Below, one piece after another: positions 22,647 to 31,510 of a stretch of 37,155 bases of DNA; position 1 is the stretch's first letter; each line of letters begins with the position of its first letter. This DNA comes from an uncultured archaeon A07HR67. GTDB taxonomy: Archaea > Halobacteriota > Halobacteria > Halobacteriales > Haloferacaceae. The position numbers and the translations under genes were made by a program. The stretch lies in NCBI GenBank assembly GCA_000496175.1, contig KI543168.1:293433-330587 (forward strand). Direction: 5' to 3'. A model generated the notes under the pieces. That model saw only the letters and a program-made list of their open reading frames with translations. It had not been told where the DNA came from and did not search any database.

Positions 22647-23297
22647 TCACTCCGCGCCGTTGGCGTCAGCATCGCCGGCATCGACCCGCTCGGACGCGTG
22701 CTCCTCGGCGAGTGCTCGCCACCCGGTCGCCTCGTCGATCCGCGCGAACGCGTCGCGCTCGGCCGGGCCGCCACACCGCTCGACGACATCCGCGAAGTAC
22801 CGCAGCCGTTCGAGTAGCTCGGACGTGTCGTAGGCGGGCACGTCGAGCCGCGAGGCGGCGACGGCGGCGTCGACGACCGCGCCGAACCCACGGTTCACCG
22901 TCGGCACCCGCTCGGCCAGAACCGCGTTCTCGACGGGCTCGAGCTCCCACGTGCGTATCGTCGTGTCGCCGGCCGTCTCGCTCGCGACCGCCTCGACGCG
23001 CACCTCGACCCAGGCGTCGGCGTTGGGCAGAACGGGCGTAGGCGCCTCGCGAACGGCGAGCGCCGCGTCGACGAACTCCCGAGGGTCGACGGTGAACTGG
23101 ACCACCCCGCCGCCGCGCTCGACGAAGTTCCGCCAGGTCCGGGTTCGGCCGTACGTTCGGGCCGTGACGGGGTCGGCGTCGGTCTCGGGCGCGTGAAGCC
23201 CGAGCGCGGCGGCGTTCCACAGGTCGTTCGGCCCGCGCGTCGTGACGACGGACTCCGTGACGCCACGGAGATCGACCGGCCAGCCGTCGGGCCTCAC
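22647..23297 (-). CDS. DUF447 domain-containing protein (putative flavin-binding)
   Basis: A 216-residue protein of the archaeal DUF447 family, a split-barrel fold thought to bind flavin. Visible family segments: WPVDLRGVTESVVTTRGPNDLWNAAALGLH at the N-terminus, RTYGRTRTWRNFVERGGGVVQFTVDP in the first barrel and ENAVLAERVPTVNRGFGAVVDAAVAASRL in the second half. It starts at a GTG overlapping the stop of the CitG-like gene (GTGA). In methanogens and halophiles DUF447 genes are found with CitG-like and C1-cofactor or F420 genes, so a role in cofactor assembly is inferred. Last gene of the cofD operon before rps17e. Confidence 0.85.
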   Translation of the reverse strand: MRPDGWPVDLRGVTESVVTTRGPNDLWNAAALGLHAPETDADPVTARTYGRTRTWRNFVERGGGVVQFTVDPREFVDAALAVREAPTPVLPNADAWVEVRVEAVASETAGDTTIRTWELEPVENAVLAERVPTVNRGFGAVVDAAVAASRLDVPAYDTSELLERLRYFADVVERCGGPAERDAFARIDEATGWRALAEEHASERVDAGDADANGAE

Positions 23298-24262
23298 GGG
23301 ATCGCCTCCGTGGCGACATCGGCTCCCCGCCGGAGCGCGACGTACAACGCCGCACAGGTGAGGTCGGCGGTGGTGCCCGGGTTGATCTCCGCCTCGACGA
23401 ACGACACCGCCAGCGGCTCTGCGGCGTCGAGGTCGATCGCGTGAACCGCGTCGGCGTCGGGAAGCGATCCAGTTTCGATCGCGGCGTCGTCGCCCGCGAG
23501 GAGCGCACGCGCCTCGGCGCTCGCCTCGCGTGCCGTCTCGGGAGCGTGGTCCGTCGCGACGAGCGTGTCCGGGACGGCAGCGAGCAGCCCGAGAAAGGCC
23601 CGGGCGGCTCGGTCGGCCAGCGGTCCCTCGTCGGCGACGATCCACTCGGCGGCGCGGAACGTCCGCGGGAACCCCTCGACCCACTCCTGGGCGTTGCGGT
23701 CGGGAAGCCGGTCGGCGCCGTCGGCGGTCGCCGCCGTGGTCATCACCTCCCGGAGCGTGAGTCCGCGCTCGCGGAGCGTCGGAGCCACCGCCGCGCCGCG
23801 TCGCACGTCGATGTCCGACGCGTCCGGCGGCGGGTCGTCGACGGCGACGTCGACGTGTTCGAACGCCCGGTAGAACGCGACCGCGTCGTCGACGGTGGTC
23901 GCCCGGGTCACCCGGTCGAGCCCGGCCGGCGAGAGGTCGCCGGCCCGGGTCGCCCGGACGAGCGGCACGAGCAGCAACAAACAACCGAACTGGGTGTTCG
24001 TGCCGGCGCGTCCGGCCATCCCGGCGACCGCACGCTCGAAGGCGTGGCCGACGGCCGCGCCGCGGGCGGCCCGTTCGAGCCCCTCGCGGGCGCCGACGGC
24101 GCCGCCGAGAAACGACTCGAACCGGAGGCCTGCGAGGTCGCGGCGGCGGTCGACGTTTCCCGGCTTCGGCGTTCCCGCGACCTCCAACAGGAGCGCGAGC
24201 GTCGCGTCGTCCGCGGGCGAGCGCTCGGCGCTCACGCCGGCACGAGGCGGCGAGGCGGTCAC
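23294..24262 (-). CDS. Triphosphoribosyl-dephospho-CoA synthase-like protein (CitG/MdcB family)
   Basis: A 322-residue helical protein of the CitG family. Key stretches: LLLEVAGTPKPGNVDRRRDLAGLRFESFL (residues 25-55, the family's PKPGNVxR motif), GTNTQFGCLLLLVPL with the conserved GTNT, and DTLVATDHAPETARE. Bacterial CitG makes the citrate lyase prosthetic-group precursor from ATP and dephospho-CoA by displacing adenine. No citrate or malonate lyase is nearby, so the archaeal reaction is probably a different transfer onto or from an ATP-derived ribose. GTG start overlaps the Dus-like stop; the stop overlaps the DUF447 start. Confidence 0.87.
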   Translation of the reverse strand: MTASPPRAGVSAERSPADDATLALLLEVAGTPKPGNVDRRRDLAGLRFESFLGGAVGAREGLERAARGAAVGHAFERAVAGMAGRAGTNTQFGCLLLLVPLVRATRAGDLSPAGLDRVTRATTVDDAVAFYRAFEHVDVAVDDPPPDASDIDVRRGAAVAPTLRERGLTLREVMTTAATADGADRLPDRNAQEWVEGFPRTFRAAEWIVADEGPLADRAARAFLGLLAAVPDTLVATDHAPETAREASAEARALLAGDDAAIETGSLPDADAVHAIDLDAAEPLAVSFVEAEINPGTTADLTCAALYVALRRGADVATEAIP

Positions 24263-25041
24263 GACGACGCCTCCAGTCGACCCGTCAGGCGCCCGTCACG
24301 CCACGCCGCGACCGCCTCGGCGACCCGCGAGCGAGCCTGTGGATCGGTGCTCGGCCGGCCGATGCTCACCGCGTCCGCGCCGCGAGCCGCGTACGCCGCG
24401 ACGGTGTCGTGGCCCCTGACGCCGTTGTTGGCGACGACGGTGAGCCCGGCGGGAGCCGTTCTCGTGAGCTCCGCGACGACGGCTTCCGAGTCCATGGCGT
24501 CGACGTGGAGCCAGTCGGCACCCGCCGCCGCGACCGCGCGGGCGACCGCGGTGAGGTCAACGCCCGGAACCTCCGCGCGCACCTTCACGCTGGTCGTCGC
24601 GCCCGCGTCGGCCGCGGCGGCGACGTACGCCGCCAGCCGGTCGCGGTCGGCCAACAACGTCTCGCCACAGCCGACCGCGCGGAGCTCTGGCTGGCGGCAG
24701 TGGGCGTTGATCTCACAGATCGCGTCGCGTTCGGCACACGCCGCGGCCGCCTTGCAAACCGGCTCGATGGTCGCGCTACGGACGTTGATCCCGGGAACGA
24801 CCGGCGCGTCGGCGGTCGCCCGTAGCTGGCGGCCGAGCCACGCGAGCGGGTCGTCCGGGAGGAACTCGGAGCGCCCGCGCGCGACGAGTTCGCGCGCGGC
24901 GTCCCGGCTCGCCGGGTCGAGCGCGATCCCTCCCATGACCGCGCAGTCGACGTGGTCGGACGCCGCGCGCGCCCAGTCGGCGTCGGCCCGACCGCTGAGG
25001 CTGGCGGCGACGAGGAAGGGGGCGGCCGGCGCCGCGGTCAC
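24259..25041 (-). CDS. tRNA-dihydrouridine synthase-like TIM-barrel flavoprotein
   Basis: A 260-residue protein related to dihydrouridine synthases and dihydroorotate dehydrogenases. [23 protein letters not shown] around residues 135-157 matches the Dus INxGCP-region, with Cys at the catalytic position; [20 protein letters not shown] and [28 protein letters not shown] give the C-terminal FMN-phosphate-binding half. The C-terminal tRNA-recognition helical domain of true Dus enzymes is missing, so the substrate may be small or a cofactor. It starts at a GTG overlapping the cofD stop (GTGA) and is coupled to the CitG-like gene the same way. Confidence 0.8.
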   Translation of the reverse strand: MTAAPAAPFLVAASLSGRADADWARAASDHVDCAVMGGIALDPASRDAARELVARGRSEFLPDDPLAWLGRQLRATADAPVVPGINVRSATIEPVCKAAAACAERDAICEINAHCRQPELRAVGCGETLLADRDRLAAYVAAAADAGATTSVKVRAEVPGVDLTAVARAVAAAGADWLHVDAMDSEAVVAELTRTAPAGLTVVANNGVRGHDTVAAYAARGADAVSIGRPSTDPQARSRVAEAVAAWRDGRLTGRLEASS

Positions 25042-26033
25042 GACACCGCCTCCAGGGCCCGTCGACAGGCGCGGGCGACGCGCTCGGCGTCGTCGGGGCC
25101 GTCGATCGTGATGTCGGTTCGTTCGACGTGACGCGAGAGGTCGGTCGGGTCGTCGTCGTCGAGGACGAACGCGTCCGCGAACGGGTAGGCGTCGGCGACG
25201 CCCGTCGTCGAGGGAGCCAGCCCGACCCCGGCCATCAGATCGGCGGCGGGGCCCGAGTAGACGGAGTCGCCGACGAACGGCGAGACCGCGACGACCGGCG
25301 TCTCGGCCAGCATCGCCTCGATCTCGGGGACCGCGAGCATCGGACCGATGCTCGTCACCGGGTTCGACGGGCCGACGACGACCGGCTCGGCGAGCGCGGT
25401 CCGGACCGCGTCCGTCGGCTCGGCCGCGTCCGCTCCGCGGAACTCGACGTCCGTGACGCCCGGCTCGCCGCGGCGGGCGACCCAGTACTCCTGAAAGTGG
25501 ATCGTCTCGCCGTCGGTCGTGTGGATCAGCGTCGCAACCGGGTCGTCGGACATCGGAAGCAGGTCGAACGGTAGGCCGAAAACGTCCGCGAGAACGTCGA
25601 TGACGTCCGTGAGCGTGTGTCCCTCGTCGAGCAGGCCCGTCCGCGTGAGGTGGACCGCGCGGTCGCGGTCGCCGATCTCCATGAACTCGGCGACGCCAGA
25701 GAAGCGCCGCCAGCGGGCGATCCGTCTGCCGGCCGTCTGAGCGTCGTCGTCGAGATACCGGGGGCCCGACGCGAGCCCGGCCGCATCGGCGAGCCGCGCG
25801 AGCTCCGCGTGGGTCTCCGTGGTGTCGTCGGCTATCCCCCACCAGCGGTCACGGTCGAGAACGCCGCCTTCGGCGAACAACACCGTGTCGACGTCCGGAC
25901 AGACCAGATGGCCGCCGAGCTCGACGTCGTCGCCGGTGTTGGCGACGACCGTCACGTCGTCGGCGGCCCACAGGCGGGTGGCGCCGTCGAGCAGTTTCGG
26001 CGTCCCTGTGCCGCCGGCGAGAAACGTCACCAT
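25038..26033 (-). CDS. cofD: 2-phospho-L-lactate transferase CofD (coenzyme F420 biosynthesis)
   Basis: A 331-residue enzyme that joins the activated lactyl/enolpyruvyl phosphate from the CofC product to the deazaflavin Fo, making F420-0. Motifs: [17 protein letters not shown] at the N-terminus, [25 protein letters not shown], and [18 protein letters not shown], all characteristic of CofD. Length is normal. CofC, CofE, CofG and CofH are not in this window. It leads an operon in which the next three genes start at GTG codons overlapping the preceding stop. A minus-strand box from GATTTGTATC (26055-26064) lies about 27 bases before the ATG. Confidence 0.95.
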   Translation of the reverse strand: MVTFLAGGTGTPKLLDGATRLWAADDVTVVANTGDDVELGGHLVCPDVDTVLFAEGGVLDRDRWWGIADDTTETHAELARLADAAGLASGPRYLDDDAQTAGRRIARWRRFSGVAEFMEIGDRDRAVHLTRTGLLDEGHTLTDVIDVLADVFGLPFDLLPMSDDPVATLIHTTDGETIHFQEYWVARRGEPGVTDVEFRGADAAEPTDAVRTALAEPVVVGPSNPVTSIGPMLAVPEIEAMLAETPVVAVSPFVGDSVYSGPAADLMAGVGLAPSTTGVADAYPFADAFVLDDDDPTDLSRHVERTDITIDGPDDAERVARACRRALEAVS

Positions 26034-26132
26034 GTGCCCGCAAGGTGGCGGTCGGATTTGTATCCTCGGCTCTGGGCTCGTCGCCGACCGATCACGCTCG
26101 ACGGGGCGGCCAGCGCGACACCGGCGAACTGC

Positions 26133-27047
26133 TCACTCTCTGGTGGCGACGCTCGTTTGCATCCCGTCCGTGTTGAACGCGCTACCGACGCCGTCGTCGC
26201 CACAGACGATGACACCCGCGCCCGACCCGGTGACCGTCTCGAACTCCGATATCGCTCGGTCGGCCGCCGTCTCGGCGTCGTGGCCCGCCTCGAGTAAGTC
26301 GACCGCCCGGCGCGTGAGCGTGACCCGCGTGATGTCCTCGCCGGCGCCCGTGGCGCTCGCGCCGCCCGCGTCCGCACAGAAGAAGCCCGAGCCGACCTGC
26401 GGCACGTCGCCGACGCGGCCGGCCAGCGCGAACGAGCGCCCGCCGGTGGAGGTCGCCGCCGCGAACGTTTCGCCGTCGGACGCGACCGCGCCGACGGTGT
26501 CGTGGTCGGGGGCGGTCCGTTCGGTCCGTTCCGGCGCATCGGAGTCGCCGCCCGCCTGGTCGCCGCCCGCGCCGAATCGGGTCTCCAGCCAGTCGAGGTG
26601 GGCGCTCGGGCCGCCGTCGGGCGGGTCCGCCGCCGCGTACTGCTCGCGTTTCTCCTCGGTGAGGAGGTCGACGCCGGTTTCGACGCCGAAGTCGTCGGCG
26701 AGCGCGACGGCGTGGTCGCCGGAGACGAGCGTGTGCGGCGTCTCTGTCATTACGACGCGAGCGACGCTGACCGCGTGTTCGACGCCCGGCATCGAACACG
26801 CCGCGCCAACCGCGCGGTCGGCGGTCATCACGCCTGCGTCCGTGCGGACGACGCCGTCGGATTGTACCGCGCCGCCGACGCCAGCGTTGAACCGCGGGCT
26901 CGTTTCGAGGACTCGGACCGCCGACTCGACCGCGTCGAGCGGCGTCGTCTCGGCGGCGCCCGTTTCGGCCGCCTCGTCGAGGACCGCCTGGCGAGGCTCG
27001 GGGTCGTCCGGGACGCCGCCGGCGCCGCCGTGGAGTATCACGCGCAT
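26133..27047 (-). CDS. Isoaspartyl peptidase/L-asparaginase (Ntn hydrolase, asparaginase 2 family)
   Basis: A 304-residue precursor of an N-terminal-nucleophile hydrolase. It starts RVILHGGAGG, has the alpha-subunit segment SPRFNAGVGGAVQSDGVVRTDAGVM, and the autocleavage site in DHDTVGAVASDG with Thr184 as the future nucleophile. GDVPQVGSGFFCADAGGASATGAGED is the substrate-binding part of the beta subunit. It removes beta-aspartyl residues or hydrolyses asparagine in the cytoplasm. The acidic, Gly-rich loop before the cleavage site (about 158-182) is typical in position. Divergent from the glycosyltransferase gene, about 60 bases apart. Confidence 0.93.
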   Translation of the reverse strand: MRVILHGGAGGVPDDPEPRQAVLDEAAETGAAETTPLDAVESAVRVLETSPRFNAGVGGAVQSDGVVRTDAGVMTADRAVGAACSMPGVEHAVSVARVVMTETPHTLVSGDHAVALADDFGVETGVDLLTEEKREQYAAADPPDGGPSAHLDWLETRFGAGGDQAGGDSDAPERTERTAPDHDTVGAVASDGETFAAATSTGGRSFALAGRVGDVPQVGSGFFCADAGGASATGAGEDITRVTLTRRAVDLLEAGHDAETAADRAISEFETVTGSGAGVIVCGDDGVGSAFNTDGMQTSVATRE

Positions 27048-27106
27048 GATCGAACCTCAGACGGCAGCGGCATAAGGCCCCGGAAAGCGGCGGTGCGGAC
27101 GGCTGT

Positions 27107-28120
27107 GTGCGCGACTGCGACAGCGACCGTCGGCCGATCGCTGCCGACCGGCTCTCCGTCGACGGCCGGCTTTTGTACGCGGCGGCCGAAGGGATCGTCG
27201 TGACCGACCCGCCGCCGACAACCGTTCTGTTGCCGACCGTCCGGTGGACCGACGCCTGTACGGACGTCGCCGAGGCGGTGCGGCAGACCGACGAACTACT
27301 GGTGATCGCCGACACGGAAGACGACCCCGTCGCCGACCGCCGCGGGACGACACCGGACGGCGTCCGGGTGGTTCTCGCGGGCGAGCCGACGGGCTGTTCC
27401 GGAAAAGCGAACGCGATCATCGCGGGCATGCGAGCGGCCGAGACCGACCGGATCGTGTGGACCGACGACGATTTTCACCACCCGCCGGGGTGGCTCGCTG
27501 CCCTCCACGCCGACTACGAGCGACAGGGACCGACGACGGAGTTGCCGGTCTTTCTCGGCCGCGACCCGCTCGGGATTCTGTTGGAGCCCGCCTACCTCTT
27601 CGGCGGCACGCTGGGGGTGGCCACCGGCGGCGTCGCGTGGGGCGGCGCCGTCGTTTTCGAGCGCGACGACGTCGACGAGACCGCCCTGCTCGCGGACCTC
27701 GGCCGGACGGTCAGCGACGACGGAACGTTGAGCGAACACCTCGACGTGACGCCGGTGAAACGGCTCCGGCTGGTGTCGAGCGGAGGGTCAGTCCGCGACT
27801 CGCTCGAGCGGTTCGTCCGGTTTCTGTGGATAACGCGGTACCACGCACCCCGGGCCGTCGCGGTCAACGTCTGTCTCGCGGTCGCGCTCGCGGCGGCGTG
27901 TCTGGCCGCGCCGGCGGCGGCCGTCGTGGCGGCGACGCTGGTTTCGGCGGCGACGTACGCGTGGGCGGGGCTCCGGCGGCCGTCGTTTCTGCTCGCGGGA
28001 CCGGCCGTCGTCGCCATGCCCGGACTGTTGGCGTACGCGTTCGCGCGCAGGACGTTCGTCTGGGGCGGCCGGCGCTACCGCTGGCTCGACAAACACGACG
28101 TGCGGAAAACCCGGAGATAA
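27107..28120 (+). CDS. Family 2-like membrane glycosyltransferase
   Basis: A 337-residue enzyme resembling ceramide-glucosyltransferase-type GT2 proteins. GEPTGCSGKANAIIAGM (about 91-107) is the nucleotide-sugar-binding segment, WTDDDFHHPPGWLAALHADYE carries the DxD-like metal site, and LFGGTLGVATGGVAWGGAVVF is the acceptor-side region. There are two or three C-terminal membrane helices (about 250-310) and a cluster of basic residues at the end. The ATP-grasp, flippase or other glycan genes one would expect are not near. The start is uncertain: GTG at 27107 is the earliest reasonable codon; CATAAG at about 27071-27076 could be a shared divergent promoter box. Confidence 0.8.
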   Translation: MRDCDSDRRPIAADRLSVDGRLLYAAAEGIVVTDPPPTTVLLPTVRWTDACTDVAEAVRQTDELLVIADTEDDPVADRRGTTPDGVRVVLAGEPTGCSGKANAIIAGMRAAETDRIVWTDDDFHHPPGWLAALHADYERQGPTTELPVFLGRDPLGILLEPAYLFGGTLGVATGGVAWGGAVVFERDDVDETALLADLGRTVSDDGTLSEHLDVTPVKRLRLVSSGGSVRDSLERFVRFLWITRYHAPRAVAVNVCLAVALAAACLAAPAAAVVAATLVSAATYAWAGLRRPSFLLAGPAVVAMPGLLAYAFARRTFVWGGRRYRWLDKHDVRKTRR

Positions 28121-28208
28121 CGCGCGTAACGCCGGCGTGACGCCGTACGGCCCGCGGCGCGTGAAAAACGGCAGGCACTTTACGGCGGTTCGAGAAGCCA
28201 CGACCGTT

Positions 28209-29471
28209 ATGAGCTACGAGAAGGTAGATATTCCCGACGACGGGAAGCAGATTACGCTTGCCGACGAGGAGACGGGCGCGTTGACCGTCCCGGAGAATCC
28301 GATCATTCCTATCATTTACGGCGACGGGATCGGAACCGACGTCGGGCCGGCCGCCCAGCGAGTGCTCGACGCGGCCGCGGAGGCGACGGGCCGGTCGATC
28401 GCGTGGATGCGCGTGTACGCGGGCAGCAGTGCCCGGGAGATGTACGACGAGAACCTCCCCGAGGACACGGTAAACGCGATCCGCGACCACCGCGTCGCGA
28501 TCAAGGGGCCGTTGACGACCCCCGTCGGTGCCGGCTTCCGCTCGCTGAACGTCGCGTTGCGGAAGGTGCTCGACCTGTACGCGAACGTCCGCCCGACCTA
28601 CTACATCGACGGCGTCCCGTCGCCGGTCAAACACCCCGAAGCGATGGACATGATCACGTTTCGAGAGAACACCGAAGACGTCTACGCCGGCATCGAGTGG
28701 GAGGCCGGCACCGACGGCGCCGAGCAGGTGCGCGAGTTCCTCGAAGGCGAGATGGAGATCGCGGACGTGATCCACGACGGCCCGGTCGGCATCGGTGTCA
28801 AGCCCATTTCGGAGTTCGGCTCGAAGCGGCTCATCCGCGAGGCGTACGACTACGCGCTCGCGAACGACCGCGACTCGGTCACGCTCGTCCACAAGGGGAA
28901 CATCATGAAGTTCACCGAGGCGGCGTTCCGTGACTGGGGATACGAGCTGGCGCGCGAGGAGTACGGCGACGAGCTCATCACCGAAGACGAGCTCTGGGAG
29001 GAGCACGACGGCGAACAACCCGACGACGCGGTCGTCGTCAAAGACCGCATCGCCGACAACATGCTCCAACAGCTGCTGACCCGCACCGACGACTACTCCG
29101 TCGTCGCGACGATGAACCTCAACGGCGATTACATGTCCGACGCCGCCGGCGCGCAGATCGGCGGACTCGGGATCGCACCCGGGATCAACCGGGGACACGG
29201 CCGGTGTCTCGCCGAGCCCGTCCACGGCTCCGCGCCCAAGTACGCCGGCGAGGACAAGGTGAACCCCACGGCGATGATCCTCTCGGGCCGCGAGATGCTC
29301 GAGTACATCGGCTGGACCGACGCCGCAGACCTCGTGCGCGACGCCGTCGAGGAGACCATCGCCTCCGGACAAGTCACCTACGACCTCCATCGGCAGATCG
29401 ACGGCGGCGAGAAGCTCGCGACCAGCGAGTTCGCCGACGCCGTCGTCGAGACAATCGAGGCCCGCTCGTAG
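28209..29471 (+). CDS. icd: Isocitrate dehydrogenase (NADP+)
   Basis: A 420-residue TCA-cycle enzyme that oxidises isocitrate to 2-oxoglutarate. It has IIPIIYGDGIGTDVGPAAQ near residues 31-50, the substrate loop RSLNVALRKVLDLYANVRP with the Ser that is phosphorylated in E. coli, FRENTEDVYAGIEW, and NLNGDYMSDAAGAQIGGLGIAPGIN. HGSAPKYAGEDKVNP keeps the Lys-Tyr pair of the NADP-type bacterial enzyme, so NADP specificity is likely. Length is normal. ATG chosen at 28209 by homology; a CTTTACGG box at about 28178 fits leaderless transcription. Isolated gene. Confidence 0.96.
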   Translation: MSYEKVDIPDDGKQITLADEETGALTVPENPIIPIIYGDGIGTDVGPAAQRVLDAAAEATGRSIAWMRVYAGSSAREMYDENLPEDTVNAIRDHRVAIKGPLTTPVGAGFRSLNVALRKVLDLYANVRPTYYIDGVPSPVKHPEAMDMITFRENTEDVYAGIEWEAGTDGAEQVREFLEGEMEIADVIHDGPVGIGVKPISEFGSKRLIREAYDYALANDRDSVTLVHKGNIMKFTEAAFRDWGYELAREEYGDELITEDELWEEHDGEQPDDAVVVKDRIADNMLQQLLTRTDDYSVVATMNLNGDYMSDAAGAQIGGLGIAPGINRGHGRCLAEPVHGSAPKYAGEDKVNPTAMILSGREMLEYIGWTDAADLVRDAVEETIASGQVTYDLHRQIDGGEKLATSEFADAVVETIEARS

Positions 29472-29512
29472 AGGTCGTCGCGACGCTCGGCGGTCGGTTG
29501 CCGCCGTGCGTG

Positions 29513-29821
29513 TCACCACTCCTTACACTCGGCACAGACCAGGTCGCCGTCGTCGCGCCAGCGGCGCGAGACCTGTGCTCCACACCGCTGACAGCCGGCG
29601 CCGGCGGCCGTCCACGCCGCCGTCGACGTGGCAGGGTCGTCGGCCGGGTCGAGCCGGTCGGCGTGGCCGTTCGCGTCGGCGGCCTGGCCGTTCTCGGACT
29701 CGGTATCGACGGCGCGGTCGTTCTCGCCGGCGTCTTCGGACTCCTCGCCGGCGGTCTGGCCGTTCTCAGTCTCCTCGGAGCCCGCTCCGGCAAACTCGTC
29801 GAGCGAGCGGTCCTCGGGCAT
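29513..29821 (-). CDS. DUF7573-type protein: acidic linker with C-terminal zinc ribbon
   Basis: A 102-residue protein. Residues 1-10 (MPEDRSLDEF) are a short conserved head, 11-65 a low-complexity Glu/Asp/Asn/Gly region, and 75-102 a zinc ribbon CQRCGAQVSRRWRDDGDLVCAECKEW with two CxxC pairs. Such architecture suggests a tethered adaptor that binds RNA or protein. It follows lysS with no gap (ATG directly after the TGA), an arrangement I recall from other haloarchaea under DUF7573. The function is unknown; a link with LysRS or the ribosome is inferred from gene order. Confidence 0.82.
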   Translation of the reverse strand: MPEDRSLDEFAGAGSEETENGQTAGEESEDAGENDRAVDTESENGQAADANGHADRLDPADDPATSTAAWTAAGAGCQRCGAQVSRRWRDDGDLVCAECKEW

Positions 29822-31510
29822 TCACGCCTCTCGTCGGAGCCGCGAGACGACGTACTCGCGTTCCAAGTCTCCGAGGAACTCGCCGAGCCGCGGGCCCTGC
29901 GGCTGGTCGAAAAAGAGGCGATACCCGGCCTCGAAGAAGTCGCTGACCTCGACATCGTGGTCCCGGGCGGTGTCGTACATCGCGGCCTGGATCGCCTCGC
30001 CGTCGGTGCCCGCGGCGACGACGTCGGCGAGGTCGTCGAGCGCCGCCGCCACGTCGTCATCGAGGTCGACGTCGGGAAGCGTCGTCTGAAGCCGGTAGTT
30101 GTACTCGTTGTCGGTTCGTTCGGCCCAGGTCCGCGCTCGTTCGACGCGGCCGAGCGCCTCGCGGACCGCCCACTCGGGCGCGTCGTCGCCGATGTGACCC
30201 TCGTCGCGTGCGAGTTGCTCGCGGAGGGCCGGGTCCTCGACCATGCCGAGGACGGCCGCGAAGGTGTACGGGAGACGGATCCGGTCGGCGGGATCCGCGT
30301 CGGCCGGCCGGTCGAGAGACGGACCGACGACGAACGGGTAGGCCCGCTCGGCGAACCGGGTCAGCTCCGCGTTGTCGACCTCGCCGAAGTACGCCCGCTC
30401 GAAGCGGTCGAAGCGGTCGACGAGCTGGTCGATCCGTTGGATGTCCAGGTCGCGGCCTCGTTTCGGATGTAACGCGAAGAAGTATCTGACCACCTCGACC
30501 TCGAGTATCTCGAGGAGTTCGGGCACCGTGACGACGTTGCCCGCCGACGAGGAGAGCGTCTCCCCGCCGAGCGTGAACCACTCGTACACCATCGGAACCG
30601 GCGGCTCGGTGTCGAACACGGTGCGTGCGAGGTCGACGCCGGACGGCCACGAGCCCTCGGCGTGGTCCTTGCCGAACGGCTCGAAGTCGATGTCGAGCAC
30701 GTCCCACTGTGCGGGCCACTCGAGCCGCCATGGCAGCTTCCCCTCGCGGAACGTGGCGGTTCCCTCGTGGCCACACCCCTCGATAACGTCGTCACCGACC
30801 TCGAGATCCGTACAGGCGTACTCGACGGTGCCGGCCGCTGGGTCGACGGCGGTCACCGTCTCCGTGATCGTTCCACACTCCGCACACACCGGGTTGAACG
30901 GGACGTACTCGTCGTCGACCTTGTTCTGGTACGCTCCGAGGGTGTCGCGGACGCCGTCGAGGTCCGAGAGGACGGTGTGAATCGCCTCGTCGAACGCGCC
31001 GTCGGCGTACAACGCCGTGTTCGAGACCATCTCGATCGGGACGTCGAGCCGGTCGGCGTCGGCGCGCAACAGAGCCGCGAAGTGGGCGGCGTACGACTCG
31101 CGCTCGCCGAACGGGTCGGGGATCGCGGTGTACGGCTTGCCGAGGTTGCGTCCGAGCGCGCCCGCGTCGACGTCGCCGAGACCGACGATTTCGCCGTCGG
31201 CGTCCGCCAGTTTCCGGGGGAGTTTGCGGAGCGGATCCTTGTCGTCGGAGGTGAACACCTGCCGAACCTCGTGGCCCCGCTCGCGGAGCACCTCCGCGAC
31301 GAAGTGGCCGCGCATGATCTCGTTGACGTTGCCGAGGTGAGCGACGCCAGACGGGGAGACGCCTCCCTTGATCACGATCGGGTCCGTCGGGTCGCGCGCC
31401 TCGATCTCGTCGGCGACGGCGTCGGCCCAGAAATCGTGGAAGCCGTCGGCCGCGGGGTCGTCCGCGTCTTCCGTGGGTCGGTCGGAGAGGATATGCGGCG
31501 AGTCCGTCAT
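29822..31510 (-). CDS. lysS: Lysyl-tRNA synthetase, class I
   Basis: A 562-residue class I LysRS, the archaeal type. The HIGH-like motif is VAHLGNVNE (HLGN at about 58-61), preceded by KGGVSPSG; the KMSKS counterpart is LSSSAGNVVTVPE (SSSAGN) in the second third. A zinc-knuckle region with CAEC and GCGHEG lies between them. The C-terminal anticodon-binding helical domain is full length (LFFDQPQGPRLGEFLGDLEREYVV). I chose the ATG at 31510, which overlaps the pyrH stop (ATGA). Co-transcribed pyrH-lysS-DUF7573. Confidence 0.96.
   Translation of the reverse strand: MTDSPHILSDRPTEDADDPAADGFHDFWADAVADEIEARDPTDPIVIKGGVSPSGVAHLGNVNEIMRGHFVAEVLRERGHEVRQVFTSDDKDPLRKLPRKLADADGEIVGLGDVDAGALGRNLGKPYTAIPDPFGERESYAAHFAALLRADADRLDVPIEMVSNTALYADGAFDEAIHTVLSDLDGVRDTLGAYQNKVDDEYVPFNPVCAECGTITETVTAVDPAAGTVEYACTDLEVGDDVIEGCGHEGTATFREGKLPWRLEWPAQWDVLDIDFEPFGKDHAEGSWPSGVDLARTVFDTEPPVPMVYEWFTLGGETLSSSAGNVVTVPELLEILEVEVVRYFFALHPKRGRDLDIQRIDQLVDRFDRFERAYFGEVDNAELTRFAERAYPFVVGPSLDRPADADPADRIRLPYTFAAVLGMVEDPALREQLARDEGHIGDDAPEWAVREALGRVERARTWAERTDNEYNYRLQTTLPDVDLDDDVAAALDDLADVVAAGTDGEAIQAAMYDTARDHDVEVSDFFEAGYRLFFDQPQGPRLGEFLGDLEREYVVSRLRREA

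Noticed and set aside
24259-25041. Calling this gene a genuine tRNA-dihydrouridine synthase
   Set aside because: The barrel and Cys region fit, but the tRNA-binding C-terminal domain is missing and the operon is about cofactors, so only a Dus-like label is justified.
27864-29519. 551-codon minus-strand frame over icd
   Set aside because: icd is complete and strongly recognised on the plus strand; the antisense frame shows no domain.
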